DNA of 64,000 nucleotides from Streptomyces sp. cf386 (GTDB lineage: Bacteria > Actinomycetota > Actinomycetes > Streptomycetales > Streptomycetaceae), in contig NZ_FNHV01000005.1 of assembly GCF_900103585.1 (NCBI RefSeq), forward strand, positions 310,001 to 374,000, given 5' to 3'. Both the position numbers and the translations under genes were made by a program. Under the pieces are notes generated by a model, which was not told the DNA's origin, did no database searches, and saw nothing but the letters and a program-made list of their open reading frames with translations. Below are positions 35,350-44,737 of this stretch, one piece after another. The stretch's first letter is position 1. Each line of letters starts with the position of its first letter.

Positions 35350-36449
35350 CCGACCGGCAGCCGGAGCAGCAGACCGAGCGTGATCCAGGCGTACATGTTG
35401 CTCCCGAGGAAGCCGTCCACGCCGGACGCGTCGTCGAACCACAGCCACACCACGCTGGTACAGAGCACCGCGTACAGGGCACCCGCGATCCGGACGTGCC
35501 CGGCGCGGACGAGGACGGCGAACGACGGCAGCAGCCACACCAGGTGGTGAACCCAGGTGATCGGGCTGACCAGACAGGAGGTCAGCCCGGTGAGGGCGAA
35601 CGCCGCGGTCCAGTCCCCCGCCGCGACCGCCCGCCGGGTGCGCGCCGCCCAGACGCCCAGCACCAGCAGGACCACCACCGCCCAGACCGCACGGTCCGAC
35701 ACGCCGAGCCGGGCCAGGATGCCCTGCAGCGACTGGTTGGAGACGTAGTCGAGGCGGCCCACCCGAGTGGTGTCCCACATCGCGTGCGTCCAGTAGAAAC
35801 GGGACGCGGCGGGCGCCACCCAGGCCGCCAGCGCCGTCGCCGCGGCGGCGACGGCCGTCGCCACTGCCGCGGTTCGCCAGCGCCGGGCCACCAGCAGCAG
35901 GCCGATGAACGCGGCGGGCGTGAGCTTGATCGCGGCAGCGAGACCTATGCCCAGCCCCGCCCAGCGCTCCCGTCCCGTGGACAGCAGCCAGCAGTCGAGG
36001 AGGACCAGCGCCAGCAGCAGGATGTTCACCTGGCCGAAGCTGAAGGTGTCCCTCAGCGGTTCGAAGAGGGCCAGCGCGCAGGCGGCGAGCGCGCAGCCGT
36101 ACCAGCCGTAACGCCGCCAGGACCGTCCGGCCAGCACGCGCAGCGAGAAGGCGAGTGCGCCGAGGTTGAGCAGCAGCGCCACGGCGATCGCGGCGTGCAG
36201 ACCGACCAGTGTCATGGGCAGCATGACGACGGCCGCGAACGGCGGGTAGGTGAAGCCGTACGTCGTGCCGGGCACCCGGTAGTCGTAGATACGGCCGCCG
36301 TGGTGGATCCAGGTGTCGACGGTGCCGTAGTAGACGCGCAGGTCGAACCAGTCGCGCAGCAGGGGCACGGTCGCGGTGAAGACGGTCACGGCGGCGGCGA
36401 GCACCAGGACGAGGGCCAGCCGACCGCGGTCGGTGCGGGGAAGTCTCAT
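35085..36449 (-). CDS. DUF2029-type polyprenol-phosphomannose-dependent mannosyltransferase
   Basis: A 454-residue integral membrane GT87/GT-C enzyme with about ten transmembrane segments and an N-terminal extracytoplasmic loop (LRDWFDLRVYYGTVDTWIHHGGRIYDY) carrying the Asp pair expected of GT-C enzymes; NQSLQGI and TWVHHLVW are family features. It adds mannose to a lipid-linked glycan. The last ~90 residues (from about VGQSGSTRSK) are low complexity and lie antisense to the S11 peptidase gene, as if an original stop near 35350 had been lost. The start overlaps the upstream gene by 4 nt. Confidence 0.85.
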   Translation of the reverse strand: MRLPRTDRGRLALVLVLAAAVTVFTATVPLLRDWFDLRVYYGTVDTWIHHGGRIYDYRVPGTTYGFTYPPFAAVVMLPMTLVGLHAAIAVALLLNLGALAFSLRVLAGRSWRRYGWYGCALAACALALFEPLRDTFSFGQVNILLLALVLLDCWLLSTGRERWAGLGIGLAAAIKLTPAAFIGLLLVARRWRTAAVATAVAAAATALAAWVAPAASRFYWTHAMWDTTRVGRLDYVSNQSLQGILARLGVSDRAVWAVVVLLVLGVWAARTRRAVAAGDWTAAFALTGLTSCLVSPITWVHHLVWLLPSFAVLVRAGHVRIAGALYAVLCTSVVWLWFDDASGVDGFLGSNMYAWITLGLLLRLPVGQSGSTRSKHLARSTRDTKPAPTPVAPAIAHASAQPAPAGPPSGATAATTGPVTGPGLGFARKASSDPTGSTRPAASNPQSSSSPASS

Positions 36450-37840
36450 GCCGTGCGCTCCAACGCCGGGGCCTGCGCGGCCAGATGTGCCTGCCACAGG
36501 ACGACCACGGCGAGCACGCCCCCCGAGACGGCCAGCACCAACTGACCGACGTCCGCGGAGCCGCCGCTGGGCAGGACGGCCAGTGCGAGCACTCCGGTCA
36601 GGGCGGCGACCCGGTGCCGTACCGATGTGCTGGGCGCGGCGGCCGCTATGAGGAACAGGCCCCACAGGGCGTACCAGGGGCGGATCGCGGGTCCGAAGGC
36701 GGCCACGGCCGCGAGACTCAGGCCGAGCGCGTACACCGGGCGCGGACGCCAGCGCCACCATATGAGGACCACGAGGACCGCTGTCAGCACCATCCCGAAG
36801 ACGTGCCACGCCGGAACGGCCAGCGGCGCCAGATCGCTGCCGATCTCGTCCAACAGGGAGGCGGTGGCCCGGCCGAGCAGGCTGGTGAGCGCCCAGTTCT
36901 GCGGCGAGACCGGAGTGTCCAGGGCGCCGATCCAGCCGTATCCCGTGCCCGCGACGGCCGTCGCGGCGACCGTGGTGGCCGCGGACGCGGCCAGCGTGGT
37001 GAGCACGGCCTTGGCCACGTGGTGCCCGGCCCGCATCATCAGCAGCACGACCGCGGCGAGGCCCATCGCGGCGGGCGCCTTGACCAGGGCGGCGAGCGTG
37101 ACGAGTACGGCGCCCAGGATGGGCCACCGGCCGAGGGCCGCGACCAGACCGGCGCCGAGCAGGCCGAGCATGATGGCGTCGTTGTGGGCACCTGCGACCA
37201 GGTGCAGCAGCACGAGAGGGTTCAGGGCGCCCAGCCACAACGCGGCGGCCGGGTCGGCCCCGCTGTGCCGGGCGAGGCGCGGCAACGCCGCCGCCATCAG
37301 CGCCACACCGAGCAGCGCTATCAGGCGCATGCCGATGAGCCCGGCGGGGAGTTCACCACGGGTCAGGCCGGACAGGGCGGAGGCGACACCGAGGAACACC
37401 GGGCCGTAGGGAGCCGCGGTGTGCCGCCACAGCGGGGCGACCTCGTCCGCGAGCGGTCCGCCGAGGTGGGCGGGCCCGTAGGCGTACACGTCGATGTGGG
37501 CGTCGACCATGGCGCCTTGCGCCAGGTAGCTGTACACGTCCCGGCTGAACAGCGGCGGCGCGATCAGCAGTGGGGTGGCCCAGACCGCGAGCACCAGCAG
37601 CAGGGCGCGTGGGGTGGGCGGGTCCGCGCCGCGCACGAGCCGGCCGAGCAGCAGCCAGGCCGCGATCAGCAGGACGACGCCGAAGTAGACGCCGACCAGG
37701 CCCAGGGCGGCGTGCGCCGAGGACGGGGCCAGGAGTTCCCGGACCGGTAGGGCACCGGCCGTCTCACCTCCCAGGGCGAGGAAGGCGGTGCCGGCCAGAC
37801 CCAGAATCTGGCAGCGGCGGAGATCGACGGGGAAAGCCAT
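36446..37840 (-). CDS. MptB-like alpha-1,6-mannosyltransferase
   Basis: A 464-residue GT-C membrane protein with about twelve transmembrane segments. SRDVYSYLAQGAMVDAHIDVYAYGP is the catalytic first-loop signature of the MptB family, which extends alpha-1,6-mannan chains using polyprenol-phosphate-mannose. It overlaps the next mannosyltransferase by ATGA (36446-36449), so the pair is co-translated and probably builds one lipoglycan or wall mannan. Neither ATG 37840 nor GTG 37849 has a good ribosome-binding site. Confidence 0.85.
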   Translation of the reverse strand: MAFPVDLRRCQILGLAGTAFLALGGETAGALPVRELLAPSSAHAALGLVGVYFGVVLLIAAWLLLGRLVRGADPPTPRALLLVLAVWATPLLIAPPLFSRDVYSYLAQGAMVDAHIDVYAYGPAHLGGPLADEVAPLWRHTAAPYGPVFLGVASALSGLTRGELPAGLIGMRLIALLGVALMAAALPRLARHSGADPAAALWLGALNPLVLLHLVAGAHNDAIMLGLLGAGLVAALGRWPILGAVLVTLAALVKAPAAMGLAAVVLLMMRAGHHVAKAVLTTLAASAATTVAATAVAGTGYGWIGALDTPVSPQNWALTSLLGRATASLLDEIGSDLAPLAVPAWHVFGMVLTAVLVVLIWWRWRPRPVYALGLSLAAVAAFGPAIRPWYALWGLFLIAAAAPSTSVRHRVAALTGVLALAVLPSGGSADVGQLVLAVSGGVLAVVVLWQAHLAAQAPALERTA

Positions 37841-37860
37841 GGCCAACACTCGGTCAGCGT

Positions 37861-37907
37861 GTCAACGTGGGGTGGCCGGAAGTTGACGGGGTTCCCTCCG
37901 GAGGGAA
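37861..37907. promoter_or_regulatory. Two dyads upstream of the mannosyltransferase operon
   Basis: GTCAAC (37861-37866) is inverted as GTTGAC (37882-37887), and TTCCCTCCGGAGGGAA at 37892-37907 is a perfect 16-bp palindrome. Both lie in the 252-bp gap between the glutaminase stop and the MptB-like start (all minus strand). The palindrome may be the glutaminase terminator or an operator. Confidence 0.45.
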
Positions 37908-38092
37908 GCCGGCGTATGACCGGCCGGTGATCGAATGCGAGGGAGTTGCAGTCTGCTTCCCGTCTGCCGGATACGGCCGTTCGCAGGCCGCGGGCCGGTG
38001 GGGGCTTGTCGTGCCCACGCGGCGGAGCCGCATATCGAAACAGCCCCACGCCCGTGAGGGGGCACGCCCGCACTCGGCGCCGAGCTGATCCG

Positions 38093-39034
38093 TCAGAACA
38101 CCGACAGACCCGTCAGCGTCGTGAATCTGTCCAGGGCCGCCACTCCCGCCACCGAATTGCCCCGCTCGTCCAGACCCGGGCTCCAGACACACAATGTGCA
38201 CCGCCCCGGCACCACCGCGATGATGCCGCCGCCCACGCCGCTCTTGCCGGGCAGACCCACCCGATAGGCGAAGTCGCCTGCCGCGTCGTACGTCCCGCAG
38301 GTCAGCATGACCGCGTTGACCTGTTTGGCCTGGCTGAGGGTGAGCAGGCGGGTGCCGTCGGCCCGGATGCCGTGGCGCGCCAGGAACGTGGTGGCCAGGG
38401 CGAGGTCGGCGCAGGACGCCATGACGGAGCACTGGCGGAAGTACTGGTCGAGCAGGACCGGCACCTGGTTGTCGATGTTGCCGTAGGACGCCATGAAATG
38501 GGCCAGGGCGGCGTTGCGGTCGCCGTGGGCCGACTCGGAGGCGGCCACGTCCTGGTCGAAGTCCAGGGTCGGGTTGTCGCTCTCGGTGCGCAGGAAGGAC
38601 AGGAGCTCGCCCGCCGCGTCGCCGGTACGGGTCTGGAGGCGGTCGGTGACGACGAGGGCGCCCGCGTTGATGAACGGGTTGCGCGGGATGCCGTTCTCGT
38701 ACTCCAGCTGGATCAGGGAGTTGAAGGGGTTGCCGGAGGGCTCTCGGCCCACGTGCTCCCAGAGTTCGTCGCCCTCGCGGGCCAGGTCGAGCGCGAGGGT
38801 GAACACCTTGGTGATGGACTGGGTGGAGAACGGCTCGCGCCAGTCCCCCACGCCGTACAGCGAGCCGTCGATTTCCGCGACGGCCATGCCGAAGCGCCGG
38901 GGGTCGCAGGCCGCGAGCGCCGGGATGTAGTCGGCGGGCCGGCCTCGGCCGGGGGTCCGCCCGATCTCCTCCGCGATGCGCTCCAGGATCGGCTGGAAGG
39001 TCAGTGACGACGTCGACGCTGCCATGATCACCAT
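38093..39034 (-). CDS. glsA: Glutaminase
   Basis: A 313-residue glutaminase with a serine-beta-lactamase-like fold. STQSITKVF gives the Ser-x-x-Lys catalytic pair; NPFNSLIQLEYENGIPRNPFINAGAL and GLPGKSGVGGGI are family signatures. It converts glutamine to glutamate and ammonia. ATG at 39034 sits behind GGAAGG; ATG at 39025 is an alternative. It ends the deamidation gene row, 47 nt after aspA. Confidence 0.95.
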   Translation of the reverse strand: MVIMAASTSSLTFQPILERIAEEIGRTPGRGRPADYIPALAACDPRRFGMAVAEIDGSLYGVGDWREPFSTQSITKVFTLALDLAREGDELWEHVGREPSGNPFNSLIQLEYENGIPRNPFINAGALVVTDRLQTRTGDAAGELLSFLRTESDNPTLDFDQDVAASESAHGDRNAALAHFMASYGNIDNQVPVLLDQYFRQCSVMASCADLALATTFLARHGIRADGTRLLTLSQAKQVNAVMLTCGTYDAAGDFAYRVGLPGKSGVGGGIIAVVPGRCTLCVWSPGLDERGNSVAGVAALDRFTTLTGLSVF

Positions 39035-39081
39035 TGTGCCTTCCAGTCGGTCCCGGTGCGCATCCGCGGAGTCGGGAGGGA

Positions 39082-40494
39082 TCAGGCCAGCGCCCGGCCG
39101 CTGCCCGCGACGACCTCCGGACGGAGCAGGTCGGCGAGGGTCTCGGCGGGCAACAGGCCCTTCTCCAGAACGAGTTCGGCCACGCCCCGGCCGCTGGCGA
39201 GGGCCTCCTTGGCGATATCGGTCGCGGCCGTGTACCCGATGTGCGGGTTCAGGGCGGTGACCAGGCCGATGGAGTTCTCCACGGTCCGGCGCAGTGCCTC
39301 GGTGTTGGCGGTGATGCCGTCCACGCAGCGCTCGGCCAGCGTCACGCACGCGTTCCTCAGGTGCGTGATGCTCTCCGACAGGGAGTGCAGGATGATCGGC
39401 TCGAAGGCGTTGAGCTGGAGCTGTCCGGCCTCGGCGGCCATGGTGATGGCGACGTCGTTGCCGATCACCTCGAAGGCGACCTGGTTGACGACCTCGGGGA
39501 TCACCGGGTTGACCTTGCCGGGCATGATGGACGAACCGGCCTGCACGGGAGGCAGGTTGATCTCACCGAGGCCCGCGCGCGGCCCGGAGGACAGCAGCCG
39601 CAGGTCGTTGCAGCTCTTGCTGAGCTTGACGGCGATGCGCTTGAGCACGCCGGACATCTGGACGAACGCCCCGCAGTCCTGGGTGGCCTCGACCAGGTTC
39701 GCGGCGGTGACCAGCGGCAGCCCGGTGATCTCGGAGAGGTGACGGCGGGCCGACTCGGCGTATCCGACGGGGGCGTTGAGGCCGGTGCCGATGGCCGTGG
39801 CGCCCAGGTTGATCTCATGGATCAACTCGACGGCCTCGGCAAGTCGGGACCGGTCCTCGTCAATCATGACGGCGTACGCGGAGAACTCCTGCCCCAGCGT
39901 CATCGGCACCGCGTCCTGCAACTGTGTACGGCCCATCTTGAGCACGTCACGGAACTCGACGGCCTTGCGGGCGAAGGCGTCCTGGAGGACGGACATCGCC
40001 TTGAGCAGCCCGCGTACCGCGAACACCGTCGCGATCTTCACGGCGGTCGGGTAGACGTCGTTCGTCGACTGACCGAGGTTGACGTCCTCGTTGGGGTGCA
40101 GGTGCTGGTACTGGCCCTTCTCGTGGCCCAGCAGTTCCAACGCCCGGTTGGCCACGACCTCGTTGGCGTTCATGTTGGTCGACGTGCCGGCACCGCCCTG
40201 GATGACGTCGACGACGAACTGGTCGTGCAGCTCGCCGTCCCGGATCTCCCGGCAGGCGGCGACGATCGCGGCGGCCTTCTTCGGGTCCAGCAGCCCGAGT
40301 TCCTCGTTGGCGAGGGCAGCGGCCTCCTTGACGGCGGCGAGGGCGTCGATGAGGTGCGGGTAGGCGGAGATGGGAGTGCCGGTGATCGCGAAGTTCTCGG
40401 TGGCGCGCAGGGTGTGGACGCCCCAGTACGCGTCGGCGGGTACGTCACGGTCGCCGAGCAGATCGTGTTCGCTACGGGTGGAGGTCACGGTCAT
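39082..40494 (-). CDS. aspA: Aspartate ammonia-lyase
   Basis: A 470-residue aspartase/fumarase-superfamily enzyme. GSSIMPGKVNPV is the superfamily signature loop carrying the catalytic Ser; the N-terminal DLLGDRDVPADAYWGVHTLRATENF is typical of aspartase. It deaminates L-aspartate to fumarate plus ammonia, and thus acts directly after the asparaginase encoded next upstream. Fumarases are longer and differ at the N-terminus, so aspartase is preferred. Confidence 0.94.
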   Translation of the reverse strand: MTVTSTRSEHDLLGDRDVPADAYWGVHTLRATENFAITGTPISAYPHLIDALAAVKEAAALANEELGLLDPKKAAAIVAACREIRDGELHDQFVVDVIQGGAGTSTNMNANEVVANRALELLGHEKGQYQHLHPNEDVNLGQSTNDVYPTAVKIATVFAVRGLLKAMSVLQDAFARKAVEFRDVLKMGRTQLQDAVPMTLGQEFSAYAVMIDEDRSRLAEAVELIHEINLGATAIGTGLNAPVGYAESARRHLSEITGLPLVTAANLVEATQDCGAFVQMSGVLKRIAVKLSKSCNDLRLLSSGPRAGLGEINLPPVQAGSSIMPGKVNPVIPEVVNQVAFEVIGNDVAITMAAEAGQLQLNAFEPIILHSLSESITHLRNACVTLAERCVDGITANTEALRRTVENSIGLVTALNPHIGYTAATDIAKEALASGRGVAELVLEKGLLPAETLADLLRPEVVAGSGRALA

Positions 40495-40532
40495 GAGAGA
40501 ACGAGTCCTCTTTCAAGAGGGTTGAGGGTGAA

Positions 40533-40590
40533 CGCGCCCCATAGGGGCGCGGGGGACTGCGCGACCAGCCACAACCGGCCCGCAGCCGCC
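40533..40590. repeat. Streptomyces-type dispersed intergenic repeat with hairpin
   Basis: A perfect hairpin GCGCCCC-ATA-GGGGCGC (40534-40550) is followed by a conserved-looking tail (GGGGGACTGCGCGACCAGCC and on to CAGCCGCC). From memory, this combination recurs at many gene ends in streptomycete genomes. Here it sits after the asparaginase stop and before aspA, probably acting as a terminator or attenuator. Confidence 0.6.
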
Positions 40591-40612
40591 GGACAGGAAA
40601 TCCGGCACATCC

Positions 40613-41629
40613 TTAGGCGCAAGCAGGAACAACAACCGGCTCCAGCGAACGAACGGGCCGCACACACCCGACCGCCTGACCGCCCCCGAGAAGCGCCTCA
40701 CCCTGGAACTCGGTGAGCAGCCCCAGATCCACCCCGGCCCTGGCCAGAGCCGCGGCGGCAACCGGCACGCGCGCCCGATTCGCCCCATCGGCGATCTTCA
40801 CGGCGATGGCCCGCCCGTCCGGCAGCGCGGCAACCTGCACGCCCTCGAACCCGTCCTTGGCGAGCAGCCCCGGCACGGCCCGCATCAGCGCGGCGACATC
40901 CCGCCCCGAGCCGGAGGCCATCTCGGCGTGCTCCCGCATCGCGTCGGCGACCCGCGCCTCGGGCGTACCCGCAACCGCGGTGGTGATACGAGCGACGGCC
41001 CGGGCCAGCCCGTGCAGCGAGACGGAGAACAACGGCGCCCCACACCCGTCGACGGTAGTGCGAGCGATCCGCTGCCCGGTGAGGTCCTCGACGATCTCGG
41101 CGATCGCCTGCTGAAGGGGGTGCGCCGGGTCGAGGTAGTCCTCCAGAGACCAGCCGTTGAGCCGGCAGGCGTACAGCATGGCCGCGTGCTTGCCGGAGCA
41201 GTTCTGGGCGAGCCGGGAGGGCGGTCGGCCCTCCCGGACCCAGGCGTCCCGCACGACCGGGTCGTACGGCATGTCCGGGACGTTGCGCAGGTGGTCCTCG
41301 GTGAGTCCGGCGAGCTCCAGGATCCGCCGGGTTCCGGCGAGGTGGCGTTCCTCGCCGGAGTGGCTGGCCGCGGTGAGCGACAGCAGGTCGCCGTCGAGCG
41401 GGAGCCCGGCGCGGACCATGGCCACGGCCTGGACCGGCTTGAGCGCCGAGCGCGGGTAGAAGGCGGCCTCGATGTCACCGAGCTGGAACTGGACCTCGCC
41501 GTCGGCGCCGAGGACGACGACGGAGCCGTAGTGGATGCCTTCGATCATTCCGCCGCGTATGAGGTGGGCGACGGGCGCGTGGAGGGGTTCGCGGACAAGG
41601 GGTGCGTCCGCTATGGAACTGCTGTACAT
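40613..41629 (-). CDS. ansA: Asparaginase, Asparaginase_II family
   Basis: A 338-residue asparaginase of the thermolabile Rhizobium-type family, unrelated in fold to E. coli type II. Recognisable parts are AFYPRSALKPVQAVAMV, SHSGEERHLAGT, QNCSGKHAAMLYAC and VDGCGAPLFSVSL; the conserved S/K and Cys residues lie in the second to fourth. It hydrolyses asparagine to aspartate, the substrate of aspA downstream. ATG at 41629 starts the family's usual N-terminus (LVREPLHAPVAHLIRGG). Confidence 0.93.
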   Translation of the reverse strand: MYSSSIADAPLVREPLHAPVAHLIRGGMIEGIHYGSVVVLGADGEVQFQLGDIEAAFYPRSALKPVQAVAMVRAGLPLDGDLLSLTAASHSGEERHLAGTRRILELAGLTEDHLRNVPDMPYDPVVRDAWVREGRPPSRLAQNCSGKHAAMLYACRLNGWSLEDYLDPAHPLQQAIAEIVEDLTGQRIARTTVDGCGAPLFSVSLHGLARAVARITTAVAGTPEARVADAMREHAEMASGSGRDVAALMRAVPGLLAKDGFEGVQVAALPDGRAIAVKIADGANRARVPVAAAALARAGVDLGLLTEFQGEALLGGGQAVGCVRPVRSLEPVVVPACA

Positions 41630-41678
41630 CACTGCCTGGTTGTCCTGGGTCGATGGATGGTTTCGACCGACGCGGATC

Positions 41679-43118
41679 TCACGCGTCGGCCTTGGTGGAG
41701 GTGCGCGCGACCCTGGCACGGATGCCGTACCAGCCCGCGACCAGCGCTCCGACGATCAGCGGCAGGCACAGCACGGTGGTGCGGCCGGCGCCTCCGTCGG
41801 CGTACATGAGGACCAGGACGGAGGCCAGGAAGGCCAGCGTCACGACTTCGGTCCACGGGGAGCCCGGCAGTCGGTAGCCGGGGCGGGTGAGTTCGCCCTT
41901 CTCGGTCTTCTGCCAGAAGAGCAGGTGACAGATCATGATCATGCCCCAGGTGGCGAGGATGCCGATCGCCGCGAAGTTCAGCACGATCTCGAACGCGTCC
42001 GCGGGGACGACGAAGTTGAGACCGACACCGAGGACACAGATACCGCTGGTCAGCAGGATGCCGCCGTACGGGACCTGGCTGCGGTTCATCACCGAGGTGA
42101 ACTTGGGGGCGGAGCCGGACATCGCCATGGAGCGCAGGATGCGGCCGGTGGAGTACAGGCCGGAGTTGAGCGAGGACATGGCCGCGGTCATCACGACCAG
42201 GTTCATGACGCCGCCGGCGGCCGGGATGCCGATGTTGGACAGCACGGTGACGAAGGGGCTCTCCCCCGCCTTGTACGACGACCAGGGCAGCAGCATCGAC
42301 AGCAGGACGACCGAGCCGACGTAGAACAGACCGACGCGCCACATGATCGAGTTGATCGCCTTCGGCATGATCTTCTCGGGGTTCTCGGTCTCACCGGCCG
42401 CGACGCCGACCAGCTCGACGGAGGCGTAGGCGAAGACGACGCCCTGGATGATCAGCAGCATGGGCAGCAGGCCGTTGGGGAAGAGGCCGCCGTGGTCGGT
42501 GATCAGGGAGGGGCCGGGGGTGGTGCCGTCGACCTCGTGCTGGGTGACCAGCAGGAAGATGCCGATCAGCATGAACGTCACCAGCGCGCCGACCTTGATG
42601 ATGGCGAACCAGAACTCCAGTTCGCCGAACATCTTCACCGACACGAGGTTCACGGTGAGGACCACCGCGAGGGCGATCAGCGCGATCACCCACTGCGGGA
42701 TGTCGGAGAACATGCCCCAGTAGTGGGTGTACACGGCCACCGCGGTGATGTCGGCGATGCCGGTGGTGGCCCAGTTGAGGAAGTACATCCAGCCCGCTAC
42801 GTACGCGCCCTTCTCCCCCATGAACTCTCGGGCGTACGACACGAAGGCGCCGGACGACGGGCGGTACAGGACGAGTTCGCCGAGGGCCCGCACGACGAGG
42901 AAGGCGAAGACGCCGCAGACCGCGTAGGCGATGAACAGGGACGGGCCGGCGTCGGCGAGTCGGCCGCCGGCGCCGAGGAACAGGCCGGTGCCGATGGCTC
43001 CGCCGATGGCGATCATGTTGACGTGCCGGGACTTCAGCGACTTGCTGTAGCCGAGGTCTCCGGCGTCGACGTGACCGGACTGGGGGCGCGTCTCGTCTTT
43101 GAGGTGCTGTTCGCTCAC
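41679..43118 (-). CDS. Amino-acid permease (AAT family)
   Basis: A 479-residue APC-superfamily transporter with about twelve transmembrane segments; [23 protein letters not shown] is the substrate-binding unwound helix 1. It resembles asparagine/GABA-type permeases and sits between a GntR regulator and asparaginase, so Asn or Asp import is likely. Starts at GTG 43118, overlapping the regulator's stop by GTGA. Confidence 0.92.
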   Translation of the reverse strand: MSEQHLKDETRPQSGHVDAGDLGYSKSLKSRHVNMIAIGGAIGTGLFLGAGGRLADAGPSLFIAYAVCGVFAFLVVRALGELVLYRPSSGAFVSYAREFMGEKGAYVAGWMYFLNWATTGIADITAVAVYTHYWGMFSDIPQWVIALIALAVVLTVNLVSVKMFGELEFWFAIIKVGALVTFMLIGIFLLVTQHEVDGTTPGPSLITDHGGLFPNGLLPMLLIIQGVVFAYASVELVGVAAGETENPEKIMPKAINSIMWRVGLFYVGSVVLLSMLLPWSSYKAGESPFVTVLSNIGIPAAGGVMNLVVMTAAMSSLNSGLYSTGRILRSMAMSGSAPKFTSVMNRSQVPYGGILLTSGICVLGVGLNFVVPADAFEIVLNFAAIGILATWGMIMICHLLFWQKTEKGELTRPGYRLPGSPWTEVVTLAFLASVLVLMYADGGAGRTTVLCLPLIVGALVAGWYGIRARVARTSTKADA

Positions 43119-43846
43119 GCCTCGGGTCCGCCTTCCGTGGTGCTGTCCGTGCGCGGGGGGCGCACGATGTCGGTGAGGGTCGTCTCGACGCGGTCCAGGT
43201 GATGGGCCATGGCGTCGGTCGCGTCGAGTTCGGAACCGTCGATCAGCGCCTCGACGATCGCCCGGTGCTCCCGGTTGGACTGCTCGCGGCGGCCGCCCAG
43301 CTCGTTGAGGAAGGCCGACTGACGCGCCAGTGCGTCGCGGATCTCCTCGATGACCCGGCGGAAGACCGGGTTCTGGGCGGCCTCGGCCACGGCCAGGTGG
43401 AAGAGGGTGTCCATCGCGACCCACGCGGTGGTGTCCGTCTCCCGCTCCATACGGTCGAGCAGGTGGGCGAGGTGGTCGAGGTTCTCCGGGGTGCGGCGCA
43501 GGGCCGCGTACCCGGCGACCGGGATCTCTACGTGCCGGCGCACTTCCAGCAGGTCGCTCGCCGCGTAGTCGCCGAAGGTGGGGTCCTCGACGGTGTTCGC
43601 GACGACGAACGTGCCCTTGCCGGTCTTGGAGACGGTCAGACCCATGGTCTGCAGGGCCCGCAGGGCCTCGCGCAGCACAGGACGGCTGATCTCCAGGGTG
43701 CGGCAGAGCTCCGCCTCGGAGGGGAGCTTGTCGCCGATGGCGTACTCGCCGCGCTCGATGGCATCGCGGAGGTGTGCCAGCACCGCCTCCATGGCGCTGA
43801 CGCGCCGTGGGGGCTGACTGGCTGTCCGGCTGTCTGACAGGTTCAC
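43115..43846 (-). CDS. GntR-family regulator of the FadR/FCD type
   Basis: A 243-residue regulator: winged HTH at about 20-80 ([33 protein letters not shown]) and an all-helical FCD ligand domain at about 95-230 whose His/Asp residues can bind metal and carboxylates. First gene of the permease-asparaginase-aspA-glsA row; the product probably senses an amino acid or organic acid. An ATGAA/TTCAT dyad lies 47 nt upstream. Confidence 0.92.
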   Translation of the reverse strand: MNLSDSRTASQPPRRVSAMEAVLAHLRDAIERGEYAIGDKLPSEAELCRTLEISRPVLREALRALQTMGLTVSKTGKGTFVVANTVEDPTFGDYAASDLLEVRRHVEIPVAGYAALRRTPENLDHLAHLLDRMERETDTTAWVAMDTLFHLAVAEAAQNPVFRRVIEEIRDALARQSAFLNELGGRREQSNREHRAIVEALIDGSELDATDAMAHHLDRVETTLTDIVRPPRTDSTTEGGPEA

Positions 43847-43892
43847 GGTGGTGATCCTGCGGGTGACATCCCGGAACTGTCAAGAGCGGCGA

Positions 43893-43906
43893 ATGAAGAG
43901 ATTCAT
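43893..43906. promoter_or_regulatory. Dyad upstream of the GntR gene
   Basis: ATGAA-GAGA-TTCAT, a perfect 5-bp inverted repeat, lies 47 nt upstream of the GntR start codon. Candidate autoregulatory operator; it does not match the classical FadR core TGGTNNNACCA, so confidence is low. Confidence 0.35.
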
Positions 43907-43940
43907 CCGTCCCGCTCCGTGAAAATCGGCCGGCAGCCGC

Positions 43941-44315
43941 CTACGACCACACCGCCCCCGCGATCGAAACCCCCAGGAACGCCGCGCCGAGCCCGGCGGT
44001 CACGCTGCCCGCGATGTTGGCGAGGGCGTAGAGCCCCGCCCCGGTCTCGGCCAGCCGCAGGGTCTCGTAGGAGAAGGTCGAGTACGTGGTCAGGGCGCCG
44101 CACAGGCCGGTGCCCAGCAGCAGCTGGAGGTGGGAACTCGCGGCGCCGGCCGCCGCCGCGCCGGTGAGCAGGCCGAGGATCAGGCAGCCGGAGACGTTGA
44201 TCGCGAAAGTGCCCCAGGGGAACACCGAGTCATGGCGGGACTGCACCGCGCGGTCGGTGAGGTAGCGGAGGGGCGCGCCGACCATGGCGCCCGCGATCAC
44301 CAGGAGCCAGTTCAC
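43941..44315 (-). CDS. crcB: Fluoride exporter CrcB/FluC subunit
   Basis: A 124-residue four-helix protein. [19 protein letters not shown] and [16 protein letters not shown] carry the conserved Asn and the Phe/Thr/Ser track that line the fluoride pores. FluC proteins work as dual-topology dimers, and paired genes usually give heterodimers. Third gene of the operon, overlapping the DUF190 gene by 4 nt. Confidence 0.95.
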   Translation of the reverse strand: MNWLLVIAGAMVGAPLRYLTDRAVQSRHDSVFPWGTFAINVSGCLILGLLTGAAAAGAASSHLQLLLGTGLCGALTTYSTFSYETLRLAETGAGLYALANIAGSVTAGLGAAFLGVSIAGAVWS

Positions 44316-44737
44316 GGCGACTTCTCACCCTTCGTGCTCTTGCCCTTCGTGCTCTTGCCCTTCGTGTTCTTGCCCTTTGCGGCAGCAGTGCGCGGGGTGT
44401 CGTCGCGGCCGACGTACCGGATGACCTCGCAGTCGTCGAGGGTCACGAGCCCTTCTCCGACGAGTGCGTCCAGCTGCGGCAGGAAGGCCCGGACCCGCTC
44501 CTCCGCGTCGACGATCACGATGGCGACCGGCAGGTCCTCGCTCAGGGACAGCAGCCGCGAGGTGTGGATGACGGAGGACGCGCCGAAGCCCTCGATACCG
44601 CGGAAGACGCTGGCGCCCGCGAGGCCGGCGGCGTGGGCGCGGTGGACGATCTCCGAGTAGAGGGGCCGGTGCTGCCAGGTGTCGCTCTCGCCGACGTAGA
44701 CGGTCACGCGCAGGGCCCTGCCGGTCAGCCTTGTCAT
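44312..44737 (-). CDS. DUF190 family protein
   Basis: A 141-residue DUF190 protein with a PII-like fold ([61 protein letters not shown]), commonly encoded with CrcB and perhaps regulating it. The C-terminus is a lysine-rich tail built from a 15-bp tandem repeat (TKGKS units). Overlaps both crcB genes by 4 nt, so all three are translationally coupled. Confidence 0.92.
   Translation of the reverse strand: MTRLTGRALRVTVYVGESDTWQHRPLYSEIVHRAHAAGLAGASVFRGIEGFGASSVIHTSRLLSLSEDLPVAIVIVDAEERVRAFLPQLDALVGEGLVTLDDCEVIRYVGRDDTPRTAAAKGKNTKGKSTKGKSTKGEKSP
44331..44375 (-). repeat. Three 15-bp tandem units encoding a Lys-rich tail
   Basis: Units at 44331-44345, 44346-44360 and 44361-44375 (plus strand TTCGTGCTCTTGCCC, the third with one change) encode repeated K-S/N-T-K-G at the end of the DUF190 protein. 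Copy number may vary between strains. Confidence 0.85.
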
